Position numbers and translations under genes: made by a program. This document shows, piece by piece, positions 27,392 to 36,373 of a stretch of DNA of 64,000 nucleotides. Each line of letters opens with the position of its first letter. Positions within the stretch are counted from its first letter, which is position 1. Under the pieces are notes generated by a model. That model saw nothing but the letters and a program-made list of their open reading frames with translations. It made no database searches and had not been told where the DNA came from. The stretch is taken from the NCBI RefSeq assembly GCF_905397275.1, contig NZ_CAJPUY010000019.1:100523-164522 (forward strand). Reading direction: 5' to 3'. This DNA is from Cupriavidus yeoncheonensis (GTDB lineage Bacteria; Pseudomonadota; Gammaproteobacteria; Burkholderiales; Burkholderiaceae).

Positions 27392-27688
27392 TCAGGTACG
27401 AGGCTCCTCATACTTCGCAGTCCTGCGCACAGCCGCCGTGCCGAAGACACCTTGCTGCATTGTGCCGGGCGCGGCGGTTGCGTCGTCTGATGCGCGCGTC
27501 GCCGTTGCGTGGATCGCGACAGACAAGTATTGCTTGCTGACTGGAATAAGCTGCTCTCCCGCGAGTATGCCGAGCAGGCCGGCCAGGGCAACGAGCGGTG
27601 GGGCAGGCGACCGTACGCCGATCAGGTAGTAGATGACGCCGACCAGAACGCCGGCACCTAGTGAGAACAGATGGCTCTTCATTGGCAT
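27392..27688 (-). CDS. XapX-domain small membrane protein
   Basis: 98 residues. The first 45 or so match the XapX (DUF1427) two-helix membrane domain: LGAGVLVGVIYYLIGVRSPAPP, then LVALAGLLGILAGEQ. The C-terminal 50 residues are variable. ATG 27688 follows AGAGAG; ATG 27682 is also possible. XapX proteins often sit beside isochorismatase-type hydrolases, as here. Function unknown. Confidence 0.8.
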   Translation of the reverse strand: MPMKSHLFSLGAGVLVGVIYYLIGVRSPAPPLVALAGLLGILAGEQLIPVSKQYLSVAIHATATRASDDATAAPGTMQQGVFGTAAVRRTAKYEEPRT

Positions 27689-27780
27689 ATCTCTCTTGCA
27701 GCTGCTGGGCACGACAGTCCGGCCACGCCATTACGCTTTGCGGGGCCGGACTTGGGCCACCAAATGAGACGGAGGACCGC

Positions 27781-28470
27781 CTACGACTTTGCCGGAACCG
27801 GCGGCACGATCTCGTGAGTGCCGACCGCTCGCTGTGGGGCCTTGTGCACCATGGTGTAGGCGTAGTCGACGCCCATGCCATAGGCACCGGCGTGCTCCCT
27901 GACGACCTTCATCACAGCGTCATAGGTGTCGCGGCGCGCCCAGTCGCGCTGCCATTCGAGCATCACCTGTTGCCACGTCACCGGCACCACGCCAGCCTGG
28001 ATCATGCGTTGCATGGCGTAGTCGTGCGCTTCCCTGGAGGTGCCGCCGGAGGCGTCGGCGACCATGTAGAACTCATAGTCGGTGTCGTGCATGGCCGACA
28101 GGGCGAAACTGAGGTTGCAGACCTCGGTCCACAAGCCGGACACCACGATCTTCTTGCGTCCGTTTGCTGCCAGCGCATCGCGCACCTTCTGGTCGTCCCA
28201 GGAGTTCATCGACGACCGCTCCAGCAGTTGCTGGCCCGGGAAGACGTCGAGCAGTTCCGGGTAGGTGAATCCCGAGAAGCTTTGCGATTCCACGCTCGTG
28301 ATGATGGTCGGGATGTTGAAGATCTTCGCGGCCTTGGCCAGGCCGACCACGTTGTTCTTCAGCACCTGCCGGTCCATGGACTGGACGCCGAATGCCATCT
28401 GCGGCTGCTGGTCAATGAAAATCAGCTGGCTGTTTTGCGATGTCAGCATTTCAAGCTTGGGATTGCTCAT
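27781..28470 (-). CDS. Isochorismatase-family cysteine hydrolase (YcaC-like)
   Basis: 229 residues. The catalytic Asp is D20 (LIFIDQQPQM) and the nucleophile is C118 (GLWTEVCNLSFA), as in YcaC-like hydrolases. The 25-residue C-terminal extension (AYTMVHKAPQRAVGTH) is also found in that group. The true substrate of YcaC proteins is not settled. It lies 25 bp after the AhpD-like gene in one operon. Confidence 0.9.
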   Translation of the reverse strand: MSNPKLEMLTSQNSQLIFIDQQPQMAFGVQSMDRQVLKNNVVGLAKAAKIFNIPTIITSVESQSFSGFTYPELLDVFPGQQLLERSSMNSWDDQKVRDALAANGRKKIVVSGLWTEVCNLSFALSAMHDTDYEFYMVADASGGTSREAHDYAMQRMIQAGVVPVTWQQVMLEWQRDWARRDTYDAVMKVVREHAGAYGMGVDYAYTMVHKAPQRAVGTHEIVPPVPAKS

Positions 28471-28495
28471 GATGGGCTCCTTTCAGGTGTAATGG

Positions 28496-28837
28496 TCAGG
28501 CTTGCTTCAGCGCGTCGATGGCATCCAGCACATGCGTGCTGTACGTCATGGCGGCGCCGGCGTTCAGGTTGATGGCGACGCCGAGCGCTTCTGCGATTTC
28601 ATCGTCGGACACGCCGAGCTTGACGGCCTCGGCGGCATGGAAGGCGATGCAACCATCGCAGCGCGTGGTGACTGCGACGGCCAGCGCGATGAGTTCACGC
28701 GTCTTCGCGCCGAGTCGCTCGGTTTTGGCGCCCGCACCGGCGATAAGTCCAAAACCGCGAAGGGTGTCCGGCGTGCGCGTGGACAGTTCTTTGAGGCGAG
28801 AACCGATGTCCTGAATTTCCTGTTTCCACTCAAGCAT
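28496..28837 (-). CDS. Carboxymuconolactone decarboxylase-family protein (AhpD-like)
   Basis: 113 residues. The redox-active motif C60-DG-C63 with H67 (CDGCIAFH) marks an AhpD-like alkylhydroperoxidase, not a true CMD enzyme. First gene of the operon with the YcaC-like hydrolase and XapX. It may recycle a peroxidase or handle reactive carbonyls. Confidence 0.9.
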   Translation of the reverse strand: MLEWKQEIQDIGSRLKELSTRTPDTLRGFGLIAGAGAKTERLGAKTRELIALAVAVTTRCDGCIAFHAAEAVKLGVSDDEIAEALGVAINLNAGAAMTYSTHVLDAIDALKQA

Positions 28838-29297
28838 GAGATGTCTCCATGAGATGACTTCGAAAGGGATGAATGTGGCCTGGTCCGGCAGCTCGTATCG
28901 GCGAGTGCAAAGCGCGCTTCGGTTGCGTCGAGCTACTGGTTACGTTCAGCGCTGGATGCAGAACAAGATCACGAGGTCAATGCTAGGAGTCGCGCGTTTT
29001 TCCGTCAAAGACGACCGCAATAATTTCCTTAGAAATCTCTTAACACGCTGATTCTTAATAAGAAAATGTGTACTATTGTGGCGAACGAAACGGCCGGAAG
29101 TGCGTTCGGATGCTTTGCAGGAGAGCGCGGGCGCTTCACCGTGCCTACGGACAGCAAGGTCTTTTTCTGCGACCCTCGGGATGGGTGGCAAGGCGGCTCA
29201 GATTCGCCTGATCGTCCGCGCGCGGGACCGGCGTGGGTCTCTTGTCACGAGAGGCAGCGAGGCGTTTAATCGTGCGCGGGGAATCGATGGAGGAATC
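28838..29297. promoter_or_regulatory. AT-rich divergent control region with two dyads
   Basis: 460 bp between the AhpD-like and cyclase genes, with no convincing gene. ATTTC-CTTA-GAAAT (29023-29036) and TTCTTA-A-TAAGAA (29052-29064) are perfect inverted repeats. TACTAT at 29071-29076 is a possible -10 for the cyclase gene. The low GC stands out against the surroundings. Confidence 0.5.
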
Positions 29298-32200
29298 ATG
29301 ACGCAATGCGCAACTTGCGGATTCCAGAATCCCGCCGTAGCAAATTTCTGCGAGCAGTGCGGTAACAGACTGGCGCGCGTCTGCCTGCGCTGCGACCATG
29401 CATTGAGCCCGGGCGCCCGTTTCTGCAATGCGTGCGGCGCACCCGTCAGCGAATTCCCGCAGGGGCTGTCCGCCGCACCCATCCAATACACCCCGCCACA
29501 CTTGGCTGAACGCATCCGTGCCGAGCAGATGGCGCGGGAGGCGCGCGGAGAGACCGGCGGCGAACGCAAGACCATTACGGTCCTGTTTGCCGACATGGCC
29601 GGCTCGACCGCCCTGATCCACGATCTGGATCCGGAAGAGGCGGACCGCCTGATCACCCCCGTGATCGAACTGATGATGGAGTCGGTGCACCACTACGAGG
29701 GCTACGTGGCGAAATCACTGGGTGACGGGATCCTGGCACTCTTCGGCGCGCCCATTGCCCATGAGGACCATCCCCAGCGCGCGCTATACGCAGCGCTGCG
29801 CATGGATGCGGCAATGCGCCGGCACAGCGACCGGCTTCGCCTGGATCGGGGCATCTCGCTGCAGATCCGGGTTGGCATCCATACGGGCGAGGTGGTCGTA
29901 CGCTCGATCCGCAAGGACGACCTGCACACCGACTACGACCCGGTGGGACACTCGATCAACATTGCCTCGCGGATGGAGACGATGGCCGCGCTCTCGTCTG
30001 TTCTCGTCAGCGAATCCACGTACAGGCTCACGGAGGGGTACTTCCGGTTCAAGGAATTGGGCGCCGCACAGGTCAAGGGTATCCCGCAGCCGCTGGCGGT
30101 CTATGAACTGCTGGGGCCCGGTGCGCTGCGCACGCGCCTGCAGGTAGCCGCGCAGCGCGGGCTGGCTCGTTTCGTGGGCCGTGAGGCCGAACTGGAGTCG
30201 CTGTATCGGGCGCTGCATCAGTCCATGGCGGGACAGGGACAGATTGTCGCGGTAGTGGGGGAGGCGGGGGTCGGCAAGTCGCGGCTGTTTCACGAGTTCA
30301 AGGCGCGCTCGGAGCACGGCTGTCTGGTGCTTGAGACCTTCTCGGTGTCCCATGGCAAAGCCTTCGCCTATCTGCCGCTCATCGAACTCCTGAGAAGCTA
30401 TTTCCGGATTACCCCGCAGGACGACACCCGGCGCGTGCACGAAAAGGTCACGGGCAAGGTACTCACGCTGGACCGCGGCCTGGAAGACGTCCTGCCGTAC
30501 CTGCTCCATCTGCTTGGCATCAGCGAGCCCGGCTCAAAGCTGGCGGACATGGGCGCCAGCCTCCGGCGCGATCGCACATTCGATGCAATGACCCGCCTGC
30601 TGGTGCGCGAGAGCCGCAATCAACCGCTTGAGATCGTGTTCGAGGACCTGCAATGGCTGGATAGTGAGACAGAAGCGTTCCTTGCCTTCCTTGTCGAGCG
30701 GTCGGCAGATGCGCGGATCCTCCTGCTTGTGAACCACCGGCCCGAGTATGAGCTGGCCTGGGCGCACAAAGGCAGCTGCGTCGAAGTTCAGCTCGATCCC
30801 CTGGGGCCAGCCGACGCACAAGGGTTGCTCGGTGTCTTGCTGGGCGGTGATCCCGGACTTGCGCGGCTCAAGCAACTCGTCCTGGAGAAGACCGGGGGCA
30901 ATCCCTTTTTCATGGAGGAGGTCGTCCAGACGCTGGTCGAGGAGAAGGCGCTGCTCGGTGAACCCGGCGATTACCACATCGAAAAGTTCCCGGCCGCCCT
31001 GCGTATTCCGACCACGGTACAGGGCGTTCTCGCCGCGCGCATGGATCGGCTGCCGCTCGAAGAGAAGGAACTGCTGCAGACCCTGGCCGTGATCGGCAAG
31101 GAGTTTCCCTTGAGTCTGGTCCGGCAGGTCTGCGGGCAATCGGAAGATCGCCTGCACCTTCTGCTGGCAGGCCTGCGGAGCGGCGGCTTTGTCTATGAGC
31201 GACCCGCCTACCCGGAGGTCGAGTATGCGTTCAAACACGGCCTGACCCAGGAGGTCGCCGGCAACTCCATGCTTTCGGAACGGCGCAGTGCGCTGCATGA
31301 GCGCACGGGGCGTGCCATCGAGGTGCTCTTCCAGCATCAGTTGAAAGAGCACTGCAGCGAGCTGGCCCATCACTACAGTCTCAGTGGCAATGTCGCCAAG
31401 GCGGTGGAGTATCTGCACTACGCCGGGCGCCAGTCCCTTGAGCGTTCCACGCATCTCGATGCGATCCGTCAACTGAGTGCGGCATTGGAACTGCTGACGC
31501 GCCTCCCCGACACGCCTGAACGCGTGCGCCAGGAACTCGCATTGCGCGTCACGCTTGGCCAGGCCTTGATCGCCGCGAGAGGATATGCCTCATCGGAAGT
31601 GGAGGCGAACTTTACCCGGGCGCTAGCCTTGTGCGAACAGGACGGCGATGCCCAGCAGCTCTTCCAGGTGAAACTGGGCTTGCGCATGTTCTCCGCCATG
31701 CGTGCGCAGCACGGGAAGGCGTATGAACTAGGTGAGGCGATGCTCAGCCTGGCCGAGGATGCGCAAGATTCCGTGTTGCTCGGACAGGCGTATATCGCAT
31801 TGGGGGGAACATCGCTCTACATGGGCGAGTTTGGCAAGGCGCGGGCGCAGCTCGAGCAGGGTCTTGTCCACTATGCCCCCGGGCAGCACGCCATCCATGT
31901 CGAACTTTACGGGCAAGATCCCGGGGTCCGCGGACTCAGCTTCCTGACATGGGTGCTGTGGTATCTGGGCTGTCCGGATCAGGGCAGGGAAAAAAGTCAG
32001 GAGGCGTTGGGGCTGGCCCGGACGCTGACTCATCCGTTCAGCCTGGCACTCGCCCTGGTCCATGCAACCGTGGTGCATCAGTATTTGGGCGAGGCGCGGC
32101 ATGCGCAAGAGTGCGCCGAAGCCGCCATCGCGCTCGCATCCGAACAAGGGTTTCCATACTGGCTGGCATGGGCAACCGTGCTGCGGGGGTGGGCGCTGGT

Positions 32201-32702
32201 CGAGCATGGAAGCAGCGAGGAGGGCGTCGTTCAGATGCGCGAGGGCCTGACCGCTTACCAGGCTACCGGCTCGGTGCATGGACGGCCTTACTTCCTGGCC
32301 CTGTTGGCCCAGGGCTGTGCAAGCAACGGACAGGCCCAGGCTGGTCTGGACGTGCTGGACGATGCGTTGGCCATCGCAGGCAGCACGGGGGAACGCTACT
32401 ATGAAGCGGAATTGCATCGGCTCAAGGGGGAACTGCTCCTGGGCTCGAGCACGCAAGCCCGGTTGACTACCAATCGCGACGCCGCCAGGGCGAACTTTCA
32501 TCAAGCCATCGAGATCGCCCGACGGCAAGGCGCAAAGTCCCTTGAGCTGCGGGCAGCGCTGAGCCTTGCGAGGCTTTGTCAGCAGCAGGGCAGGCCCGAA
32601 GTCGCAAGGCAGACACTGGCCCGTGTACACGAGGCGTTCACGGAAGGGTTGGGTACCGTTGACTGGATGCAAGCCAAGGCGCTCCTCGATGCGCTGACCT
32701 AG
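29298..32702 (+). CDS. Class III adenylate/guanylate cyclase with zinc ribbons, AAA ATPase and TPR-like region
   Basis: 1134-residue cytosolic signalling protein. Residues 4-46 carry two CxxC...CxxC zinc ribbons (C4, C7, C18, C21; C29, C32, C43, C46). The cyclase domain (about 88-270) has metal residues D99 (FADMAGST) and D143 (LGDGIL) and transition-state N221/R225 (NIASRME). A STAND-type AAA domain follows, with Walker A GEAGVGKS (321-328) and Walker B VFEDLQWLD. The C-terminal 450 residues are helical, TPR-like. GGAGG precedes the ATG. The ligand and output are unknown. Confidence 0.9.
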   Translation: MTQCATCGFQNPAVANFCEQCGNRLARVCLRCDHALSPGARFCNACGAPVSEFPQGLSAAPIQYTPPHLAERIRAEQMAREARGETGGERKTITVLFADMAGSTALIHDLDPEEADRLITPVIELMMESVHHYEGYVAKSLGDGILALFGAPIAHEDHPQRALYAALRMDAAMRRHSDRLRLDRGISLQIRVGIHTGEVVVRSIRKDDLHTDYDPVGHSINIASRMETMAALSSVLVSESTYRLTEGYFRFKELGAAQVKGIPQPLAVYELLGPGALRTRLQVAAQRGLARFVGREAELESLYRALHQSMAGQGQIVAVVGEAGVGKSRLFHEFKARSEHGCLVLETFSVSHGKAFAYLPLIELLRSYFRITPQDDTRRVHEKVTGKVLTLDRGLEDVLPYLLHLLGISEPGSKLADMGASLRRDRTFDAMTRLLVRESRNQPLEIVFEDLQWLDSETEAFLAFLVERSADARILLLVNHRPEYELAWAHKGSCVEVQLDPLGPADAQGLLGVLLGGDPGLARLKQLVLEKTGGNPFFMEEVVQTLVEEKALLGEPGDYHIEKFPAALRIPTTVQGVLAARMDRLPLEEKELLQTLAVIGKEFPLSLVRQVCGQSEDRLHLLLAGLRSGGFVYERPAYPEVEYAFKHGLTQEVAGNSMLSERRSALHERTGRAIEVLFQHQLKEHCSELAHHYSLSGNVAKAVEYLHYAGRQSLERSTHLDAIRQLSAALELLTRLPDTPERVRQELALRVTLGQALIAARGYASSEVEANFTRALALCEQDGDAQQLFQVKLGLRMFSAMRAQHGKAYELGEAMLSLAEDAQDSVLLGQAYIALGGTSLYMGEFGKARAQLEQGLVHYAPGQHAIHVELYGQDPGVRGLSFLTWVLWYLGCPDQGREKSQEALGLARTLTHPFSLALALVHATVVHQYLGEARHAQECAEAAIALASEQGFPYWLAWATVLRGWALVEHGSSEEGVVQMREGLTAYQATGSVHGRPYFLALLAQGCASNGQAQAGLDVLDDALAIAGSTGERYYEAELHRLKGELLLGSSTQARLTTNRDAARANFHQAIEIARRQGAKSLELRAALSLARLCQQQGRPEVARQTLARVHEAFTEGLGTVDWMQAKALLDALT

Positions 32703-32909
32703 TCGGGGCGGCGACAAGCGTCAGGGTTGCGCAAAGCACCCCAGGAGGCCGGACAAGAGCCGTCCTCGATCTGCTGGCATGGACCCGCGAGCGTATGAGC
32801 GCCGGGGACTGCGCATTTTTGTGCGGACGTCATCAAAGCCATTCTGTTGGAGCTTCCAAGGGCGTATGCTGGAAATGCCAGCAGGCAAGCAACGCACCAG
32901 GAGCAAACC

Positions 32910-33047
32910 ATGGCCAAGAGTCAACTACGCAGCACTCGCGAAGCGAAAAAGCCAAAGCAGCCCAAGAAGCCGTCGGTGCCGGCAACCCCGTTCAGCACGG
33001 TTCATTCGAGGGTTGGGAACGAAGGTGTCGCCAAGAAGAAGACGTAA
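32910..33047 (+). CDS. Very small lysine-rich protein
   Basis: 45 residues beginning MAKSQLRSTREAKKPKQPKK, about one quarter Lys. CAGGAG lies 6 nt upstream of the ATG. Short basic proteins of this pattern recur in Burkholderiales as unassigned genes. It could bind nucleic acid or be a stress protein; this is a guess from charge alone. Confidence 0.6.
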   Translation: MAKSQLRSTREAKKPKQPKKPSVPATPFSTVHSRVGNEGVAKKKT

Positions 33048-33157
33048 ATCGGTTGGCCGCGGACACGCGGTACAGTGATCACACGCAACTTGCAACGTTC
33101 ACCGCAGGGAATTGATATCTCTACATTGAAAGCGCAGACCGCTTCGGGAGGCGCATC

Positions 33158-33475
33158 ATGATCCATCACAATACGGACCCCACTTTTCGCGGGCTTCCGC
33201 TCACCGCCGAGCAGGACTCGGAGATTCGTCACTACCTGAACAGGAAGGCCAGGCTGGGCAAGCCATGGAATACCCCGGAACTGCGCGGGATGCTTGAGGA
33301 CATGCTGCTGCCGCCGAGCCCCGAGGACGACGGCGAGAGCGACATCCCGCGCGACGCGCAGGTTGCCGCAGAGCGCGCAGCCGCGTTCGTCGACCAGGAC
33401 ATGGAGCCAATCGAGGCGTACGAGGAATTGCATGCCGCGATAGAAGCCGAGAGCATGAAAGGAGGTTCGAAGTAG
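33158..33475 (+). CDS. Conserved-type hypothetical protein, acidic
   Basis: 105 residues with no recognised family. It is helical and acidic, with FRGLPLTAEQDSEIRHYLNRK at the start and a C-terminal stretch of EAYEELHAAIEAE. GGGAGG precedes the ATG. It lies between the small basic protein and the DUF1488 protein on the same strand, possibly as one stress-related group. Confidence 0.65.
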   Translation: MIHHNTDPTFRGLPLTAEQDSEIRHYLNRKARLGKPWNTPELRGMLEDMLLPPSPEDDGESDIPRDAQVAAERAAAFVDQDMEPIEAYEELHAAIEAESMKGGSK

Positions 33476-33545
33476 CGGAACGCCTCGCGCTGGTAGCGAG
33501 CGTAGCAACCCGGACCGTCAAAGGCGTAGAACACAGGACGACAAC

Positions 33546-33797
33546 ATGGCACTTAGTTTTCCCAACCCCAGCCGCAGCTATGACGGCGCCAGGCATGGCG
33601 TGTGGTTCTGGGGTTATGACAATGCACGCGAGATTACCTTCCTGGTGGAGGACCGCGTACTGATGAACTTCGATTCCACTCTCGGTTCTGACGAAGCCGG
33701 GGTGCTGGCCTCCTTCGACCGGCATCGCAATGAGATCCTGAAGATTGCCATGGACCTCTATGCCGAGGGGCGGCAGACGCTCTACACGCTGCAGTAG
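33546..33797 (+). CDS. DUF1488-family protein
   Basis: 83 residues. The pattern LSFPNPSRSYDGARHGVWFWGYDNAREITFLVE matches DUF1488 (shown only as the start of the domain), followed by a helical end. The family is widespread in proteobacteria and of unknown function. Confidence 0.8.
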   Translation: MALSFPNPSRSYDGARHGVWFWGYDNAREITFLVEDRVLMNFDSTLGSDEAGVLASFDRHRNEILKIAMDLYAEGRQTLYTLQ

Positions 33798-33899
33798 GAA
33801 GCCCTGAATGCCGGTCGCGATATCGGTGCATGGCGGCACGCCGCGCTGACGAGTTAGCGCGTTGAAACGACGATCGCCCGACCTCGAACTGGAAGACCT

Positions 33900-35105
33900 T
33901 CAGTGATGCAGCAGCGGATAGGCCACCAGACCGATCACGGCAGCACTCGCAACAATCATGGGTTCGGACAGCTTCTTGAACTTGAGCAGCAGCGCAACGG
34001 TCACTAGCGCCAGCAGCGCGGTAGGAAAATCGACGATCGAACGCTTCGCCAGCACAATGACCGCTCCGGTGATGGCGCCGATGGCGGCTGCGGTGACGCC
34101 ATCCACGAACGCCAGGATGGCGGGCAACTTGCCGTACTTCTTGAAGTACGGCGCCGGCAGGATCGTGAACAGGTAGCACGGCAGGAAAGTCGCCGCCGCT
34201 GCCACGCAGGCCCCCGGCAGTCCCGCGACCAGATAGCCAATGAAGCCGACGGTGATGACCACCGGGCCGGGCGTAATCATGGCCACGGCCACGGCGTCAA
34301 CAAACTGCTTGTCGTTCAGCCAGTGGTGTTCGGTCACCACGCCACCGTACAGGAACGGCACGATGGCAAGCCCTGAACCGAAGACGAAGGCACCGGCCTT
34401 GGCAAAGAACACGCCGATCTGCGAGAGCAGCGGCCAGTCCACGGTACTCAGCAGGCCGCTTGCCGCCGGGAAGGGCGTTGCCGCCATCGCATTCAGCTTG
34501 CCTTGACGCAGCCATTTTGGCGGCGCACGCCAGAACCAGACCAGGACGCCGGCCGCGAGAAATAGCCAGGCCACCTCCGATTCGGTGATCACCGTCACTG
34601 CGGCGAGAACCAGGTAGATGAACCACAGCAGTTTGTCTTTGCCCACGCTCTTCCTGGTCAGCTTGTAGGCACTGATTGCGATGATGCCGATGACGGCTGC
34701 ACCCACGCCGTAAAACACAGACTGCATCCACGTCAGCCCGCCGAAGCGCACGTACGCCCAGCCGAGCGCCAGCACCATCAGGAACGATGGCAAGACAAAG
34801 GCGATGCCGACGAGCGTAGCGCCCGGAATGCGGTAATGCACATAGCCAAGATAGATCGCCAGTTGCGCTGCCATCGGCCCCGGCGCCAGTTGCGCCAGCG
34901 CGATGCCTTCCTTGTAGTCGGCATCGGTGATCCACTGCCGCGCATCCACCAGATCACGGTGCATGTAGCCGGCCAGTGCTACCGGACCACCAAAGCCGAA
35001 GGTGCCAAGTCGCAGGAAGTAGAGCACCAGTTGCCGTAGCGTGTAGCCGGGGCGTTGATGCGTTGGCTGGGCCGACGGGGTTTCGGCTTGCTGGGGCGAG
35101 GTCAT
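33900..35105 (-). CDS. chrA: Chromate efflux transporter ChrA (long-chain CHR family)
   Basis: 401-residue inner-membrane antiporter expelling chromate. It has two homologous CHR halves; the first shows GTFGFGGPVALAGYMHRDLV and the second shares the FAKAGAFVFGSGLAIVPFLYGG signature. About ten to twelve hydrophobic helices are visible. Its ATG overlaps the chrB stop (ATGA), so the two are co-translated. Confidence 0.95.
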   Translation of the reverse strand: MTSPQQAETPSAQPTHQRPGYTLRQLVLYFLRLGTFGFGGPVALAGYMHRDLVDARQWITDADYKEGIALAQLAPGPMAAQLAIYLGYVHYRIPGATLVGIAFVLPSFLMVLALGWAYVRFGGLTWMQSVFYGVGAAVIGIIAISAYKLTRKSVGKDKLLWFIYLVLAAVTVITESEVAWLFLAAGVLVWFWRAPPKWLRQGKLNAMAATPFPAASGLLSTVDWPLLSQIGVFFAKAGAFVFGSGLAIVPFLYGGVVTEHHWLNDKQFVDAVAVAMITPGPVVITVGFIGYLVAGLPGACVAAAATFLPCYLFTILPAPYFKKYGKLPAILAFVDGVTAAAIGAITGAVIVLAKRSIVDFPTALLALVTVALLLKFKKLSEPMIVASAAVIGLVAYPLLHH

Positions 35106-36118
35106 CGTAAGTCTCGAAGGCGAGCTGGATCGGGAGAAGTGGCCTGGCGTTTGCGGCTGCCGGAGAAGTGCACATGGAGCGAGTCGAGGACATGGCCCAA
35201 CTCGCCCAGCAGGGCATCGTCATCGGGCAGCCGCTCGCGGGCACCGGTCAGCACGGCCTCAAAACCGCTCGCTTCCGCGACGGGCGTGCCGCCGATGTCG
35301 AGTGCGTGAATCATCTGGCCAAGGCGCGCCAGTCCTTTGTCCTCGTCGAGCCCGAAGCTGGCGAGCAGCACTTCGAAGGAAACGCGGTCGCCGATATGCG
35401 TGAACGTCGCGCCGTCGAAATCGAATCCCAACGCATCGTCCGGGCATTGGCGGACGTCGTCGAGCCAGAGGAAGGTGGCGTGGGGATCGATGAACCGCCG
35501 GATCAACCAGGCACAGGCGACCCGGTCCACCCAGAGGTGCCGGCGGGTTGCCCAGCGCCTCCCCTGGTATTGGGTGGGGTCGCGTCGCGGGATGCTGCCG
35601 GCTACCCCGCGTGGTTCGCCCGGCGACAGGAGGATGTCGACAGCCGCGTTGAAGTCGCGCCATTGCGCTTCTGCACGGGCTGACGCGTCGCTGGGGAAGA
35701 AATCGATTTGTCGGATCGCGTCGAATCCCCGGCCGTGGCGGCGCACGATGCGCAGCAATTCCGCTTCGTCCGCGTCGCTTAACGTTGCACGAGCGCCGGA
35801 GAGTTCGGCCGTCCAGGTCGCATACTCGACAGACCGATCGAACAATGCGCGATACACGGCATCTTCCTGCGCATCGTTCGTCTGGACCGAAAGGATCCAG
35901 ACTTTGCCGTCCTCGCTGTTCGCGTCCTCGGCCAGCTTTTCGAGCTGGCCGCGCAATCCCGGCTGATCGGGCAGAAGATAGGCGCCGTCGCGCAGCGCCG
36001 CGCCGCCGAGCGACTTGATGCCGCGCCACAGCCGCATGCGGGGGGTGGCGGCAGAGGTTGGCAGGCTGACGATCAGCAGCAGCCAGGAGGCTTGGGAGCG
36101 TGATGGAAGAGGATTCAT
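35102..36118 (-). CDS. chrB: Chromate resistance protein ChrB
   Basis: 338 residues. ChrB proteins act as chromate-sensing regulators of chrA or aid resistance. SWLLLIVSLPTSAATPRMRLWR at the N-terminus and the C-terminal DRVACAWLIRRFIDPHATFLWL block are diagnostic. I chose ATG 36118 (MNPLPSRSQ) by analogy with other ChrB starts. Only chrB and chrA are present; chrC/chrF are absent. Two palindromes lie just upstream. Confidence 0.92.
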   Translation of the reverse strand: MNPLPSRSQASWLLLIVSLPTSAATPRMRLWRGIKSLGGAALRDGAYLLPDQPGLRGQLEKLAEDANSEDGKVWILSVQTNDAQEDAVYRALFDRSVEYATWTAELSGARATLSDADEAELLRIVRRHGRGFDAIRQIDFFPSDASARAEAQWRDFNAAVDILLSPGEPRGVAGSIPRRDPTQYQGRRWATRRHLWVDRVACAWLIRRFIDPHATFLWLDDVRQCPDDALGFDFDGATFTHIGDRVSFEVLLASFGLDEDKGLARLGQMIHALDIGGTPVAEASGFEAVLTGARERLPDDDALLGELGHVLDSLHVHFSGSRKRQATSPDPARLRDLR

Positions 36119-36157
36119 GCGCCCAGCGTAGCTGGCCATAGCCATCTCTTCAATGCC

Positions 36158-36183
36158 GTAGAGATCTCTACAATTTCGAAATT
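36158..36183. promoter_or_regulatory. Twin palindromes upstream of chrB
   Basis: GTAGAGATCTCTAC (36158-36171) is a perfect 14-bp palindrome, followed directly by AATTTCGAAATT (36172-36183), a perfect 12-bp palindrome. They are 40-65 bp from the chrB ATG and are good candidates for the ChrB operator. Confidence 0.6.
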
Positions 36184-36310
36184 CGGTGGGGTCCTGCCTG
36201 GCCGCACCCAACCTCCGCGCTGCCCGACAGTCCAGCCGGGTGTCCAGCCAATGCCGGTTTCCCGGAACGACTCGACCACATTCCACTACCCCCTTGCGTT
36301 ACCTCGAATA

Positions 36311-36326
36311 CTGTATAAATATACAG
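36311..36326 (+). promoter_or_regulatory. LexA (SOS) box before imuA
   Basis: CTGTATAAATATACAG is a perfect match to the CTGT-N8-ACAG LexA consensus and overlaps a TATAAA -10-like element. It places the mutasome under DNA-damage control. Confidence 0.92.
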
Positions 36327-36373
36327 TTATCGTAAAACTACCATTCGCCACGCCGGCGAGACTCAATATCCAC

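Noticed and set aside
29298..32702. Phage-defence STAND protein as a firm call
   Set aside because: The AAA/TPR layout is compatible, but no defence neighbours or effector domain other than the cyclase are seen.
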